A DNA stretch of 64,000 nucleotides, taken from NCBI GenBank assembly GCA_008694505.1, contig VZDJ01000010.1, positions 1,552,234-1,616,233 of the forward strand, given 5' to 3'. The number at the start of each line of letters is the position of its first letter. Position 1 is the stretch's first letter. Position numbers and translations under genes: made by a program. Below are positions 61,689-64,000 of this stretch, in pieces. Source of the stretch: Cyanoderma ruficeps. Lineage: Eukaryota > Chordata > Aves > Passeriformes > Timaliidae. Under the pieces are notes generated by a model. The model was not told the DNA's origin. It ran no database searches and saw only the letters and a program-made list of their open reading frames with translations.

Positions 61689-64000
61689 AGCTTTAATCCT
61701 CTCTGGTACAAATTTCCCTAATATTCAATAATCACTCCCTGTCTCCTTCCCTGTGGGAGATGTCTGGTAGCATCTGTGCCAGCATATGTTAGACATCTCT
61801 GAGTGGGTCACTACCTCATTTTGTCACCGACTCCTCTATCACCTAGAGAGACAGCAACATCCCTCCACAACACAGTACTCCACAAGACACAGCACTGTCA
61901 TGTCTCTCTCAATAAACTTGGTTCAGTACACTTTAGCCCATTCTCTGTACACTTTAACCCACTAACTGTGGTTAACCCACTCTTAACTGAATCCTTTTCA
62001 TAGTGGCATTAATATGAGTGAAAGGAGTATTATCATGTGTATTACTTTAAAATGAGCCCTCCGATGCTAATTTCAGACCTGTACCTGAGAGAACAGGAAG
62101 GAAAAAAATAGGTCCTTATAGGTCACTTAATATGCTTTAAATGCTTTGAATAATACATATGTAATTTGCAAATAGGTGATATTTCAAACCTCACTTGTGA
62201 TTCATTTCTATGGCAATAGATTTTATTAATGACTGTCATAAAGTCTGCTTTTTCTTTCCTTAATTCAACAAAATTAGACTGAAACATCTGGCTGCATTAG
62301 CTCTCAGAAGTTGTCTGTGAGTTGCTTTTCTTTTTCAGTTTGTAGTGCAATGATGTATTGTAGGGCTGTTTTCAGCAGAGGTGCCATTTCTGAAGTGTGC
62401 ACTGAGGTTTTTCCAAGCTAATGACTCTTACATCTGCTCTTCATTTCAGTCCTGCCTCTACGTTTTTCTGTAATCATGGCTGATCCTCAGAAAGTTTCCA
62501 AGATAATTTTCTGGAATCTAATCTAAAAAAAATACATAAACCCATTTTTAAAGTCTCAAAATAGTCAACCTGCTATTAGGATTCATTTCTCATTCTGTCT
62601 GATATTTAACTGAAGCAGAATAGGAAAACATTAGTATGTTGTCTGATAATATGGTATAGCAGAATGGGTTTTTTCCCACTGATTTCCTTTTCAAAGCCCT
62701 AAAAACTACTAAGTGAAGAGCCCGTTAAACTTTAATGAAAGTCAGTTTAATTTTCTGTGCACTTAAATCGTAACTAAAAAACCCCAAAACTAAATAACTT
62801 TTAAAGTGTTATTCTCCAGGTTTAGATCCTGATTCAAAGTGATGTGAAACAAATAGGTTTATCTTGATACTCTACTTTTTAAGCAGCACTAAGATAATTT
62901 AAAATTTTACTTTTCACACTCAGAAAAAATTCATAGTCAGAATTTTTGACTCTAATTTGACTATAACTTCTGACTTTCATAGTTAGGAAAAATATAACTG
63001 AATAAGGAATCCAACAATCAGTTCAGCTTTTTCACACATAATATTGAAAAGGCTTTCTCTAGGCAGTTTACCTAGGACTGTAATATTATCTAAAATGAGG
63101 GTTTCTAGACCGCAAAATATAATTTCCTAATTAGAAAAATGAAACTAAATACACCTCTTCTGAAACCATACCATATGTTGCTAATGTTCCATCCGCTCCA
63201 TATATCCTCAGTGCCTCTGCACAAGAGCTAGCCCTTCACTGTCATTTGAGCTATTATCCAGCAGATAAAGAAATGGGGATCTAGAGAACTCAGCTCTTTT
63301 CTATATGATGATGCAGTATGAAATGTCTATCAATTTTTTTGAATCATAAAAACTCCTCTGATGTACTTACAGACATGATAATTATCGAGACACTTTTGAA
63401 GTGCATTGTGTTTACCTTATAGGGTATAAATATAATCAATCATTAGGGGGGGCATTGTAACAGTCTTCCTCCCAGAAATCTCCAGATTACTAAATCTGTA
63501 TTAGGAGACTAGAATTGACAATTTCATGCATTATTTTTTAGCGGGATCATTCTTATAAGATGGCAAAAAGTGGAATGGAAAGATTGTGCTTGGGTACTAT
63601 GATATGAGTTCAGATTTATAGGAGGTTAGTTGTGAAGATAATACGGCCCCCAGTGTTTTAAATATATAGTCTTTCTTAAGATTCAGACACTGAAGTAGAC
63701 CTGAGCTCACGGGTGCCAGACTACCACTGATTTTAGAAACCTGTGACAATAGGGGTTAATACTGGAAAACCTGATAGACCTGTGCATGTAGGAGCAGCAT
63801 GAACAGTGCTGCTGTAATTGCATTTTCTTTCTTTCCTGTTAGATAGAAAATAATCAATATCCAAGGAGAAGCTGAATAAGAAATTTTCAATGATTTGCAG
63901 TGCTGTTCAACAAGGATATGACTTTTTTGACTCTTAAGTCAATTGTCTGCCTCAAAATTATTTCTGAACTATTTTCTGAAGTGTGCATTAAAATTTGCCT

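Larger units (their letters stand above)
57004..64000. other. AT-rich non-genic stretch to window end
   Basis: No gene or transposon is recognisable. It has AT-rich simple sequence at 57058-57105, a T13 run at 59857-59869, a pyrimidine tract then (AAAAG)n at 61636-61688, and a 21-base tandem duplication at 61926-61967. The candidate element at 58060-58320 is listed separately. Frames up to 118 codons (60994-61350) lack motifs. Confidence 0.55.

Overview
This window is vertebrate nuclear DNA, and I infer a bird, most likely a songbird. It is AT-rich and repeat-poor for a vertebrate. It carries CR1 LINE fragments, including one with the typical 3' end built on an ATTCT-like repeat. It also carries several avian-style retroviral LTRs and a gammaretrovirus-like provirus. 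I found no complete host gene, rRNA, tRNA or CRISPR array. The window reads as gene-desert or long-intron sequence. No species can be named from it.

Layout. 1-19365 is mostly unique AT-rich sequence, with one candidate broken exon (10031-10351, minus), one exon-like 47-base segment (12480-12526) and a GC-richer patch (11650-12180). A solo LTR lies at 19366-19717. The main feature is a minus-strand provirus at about 21900-28371. Read from right to left it holds a 5' LTR remnant, a leader with a strong hairpin, the gag matrix start, protease remnant, reverse transcriptase, RNase H, integrase, env SU, env TM, a polypurine tract and a 3' LTR. It is dead: most of gag and the front of protease are deleted, pol and env carry many in-frame stops and several frameshifts, and the two LTRs match only over their first 95 bases or so.

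31200-31560 holds an old CR1-like fragment. 35587-36121 is an ERVL-type solo LTR, followed by a degenerate pentanucleotide array. 36724-38900 is a minus-strand CR1 interrupted by another LTR. A 219-codon minus-strand open frame lies at 44447-45106. 45550-46035 is a further LTR, and 46730-47290 a second minus-strand CR1 3' end. The rest (47291-64000) is unique AT-rich sequence with small tandem duplications, two candidate conserved elements and two weak exon-like frames.

The provirus parts once formed one replication unit: the LTR drove transcription, gag/pol/env encoded particle, enzymes and envelope, and the polypurine tract primed plus-strand DNA. All the elements are now fossils layered by insertion (LTR into CR1, for example). 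The host exon candidates rest on open frame and splice-like context only and need homology or RNA evidence.
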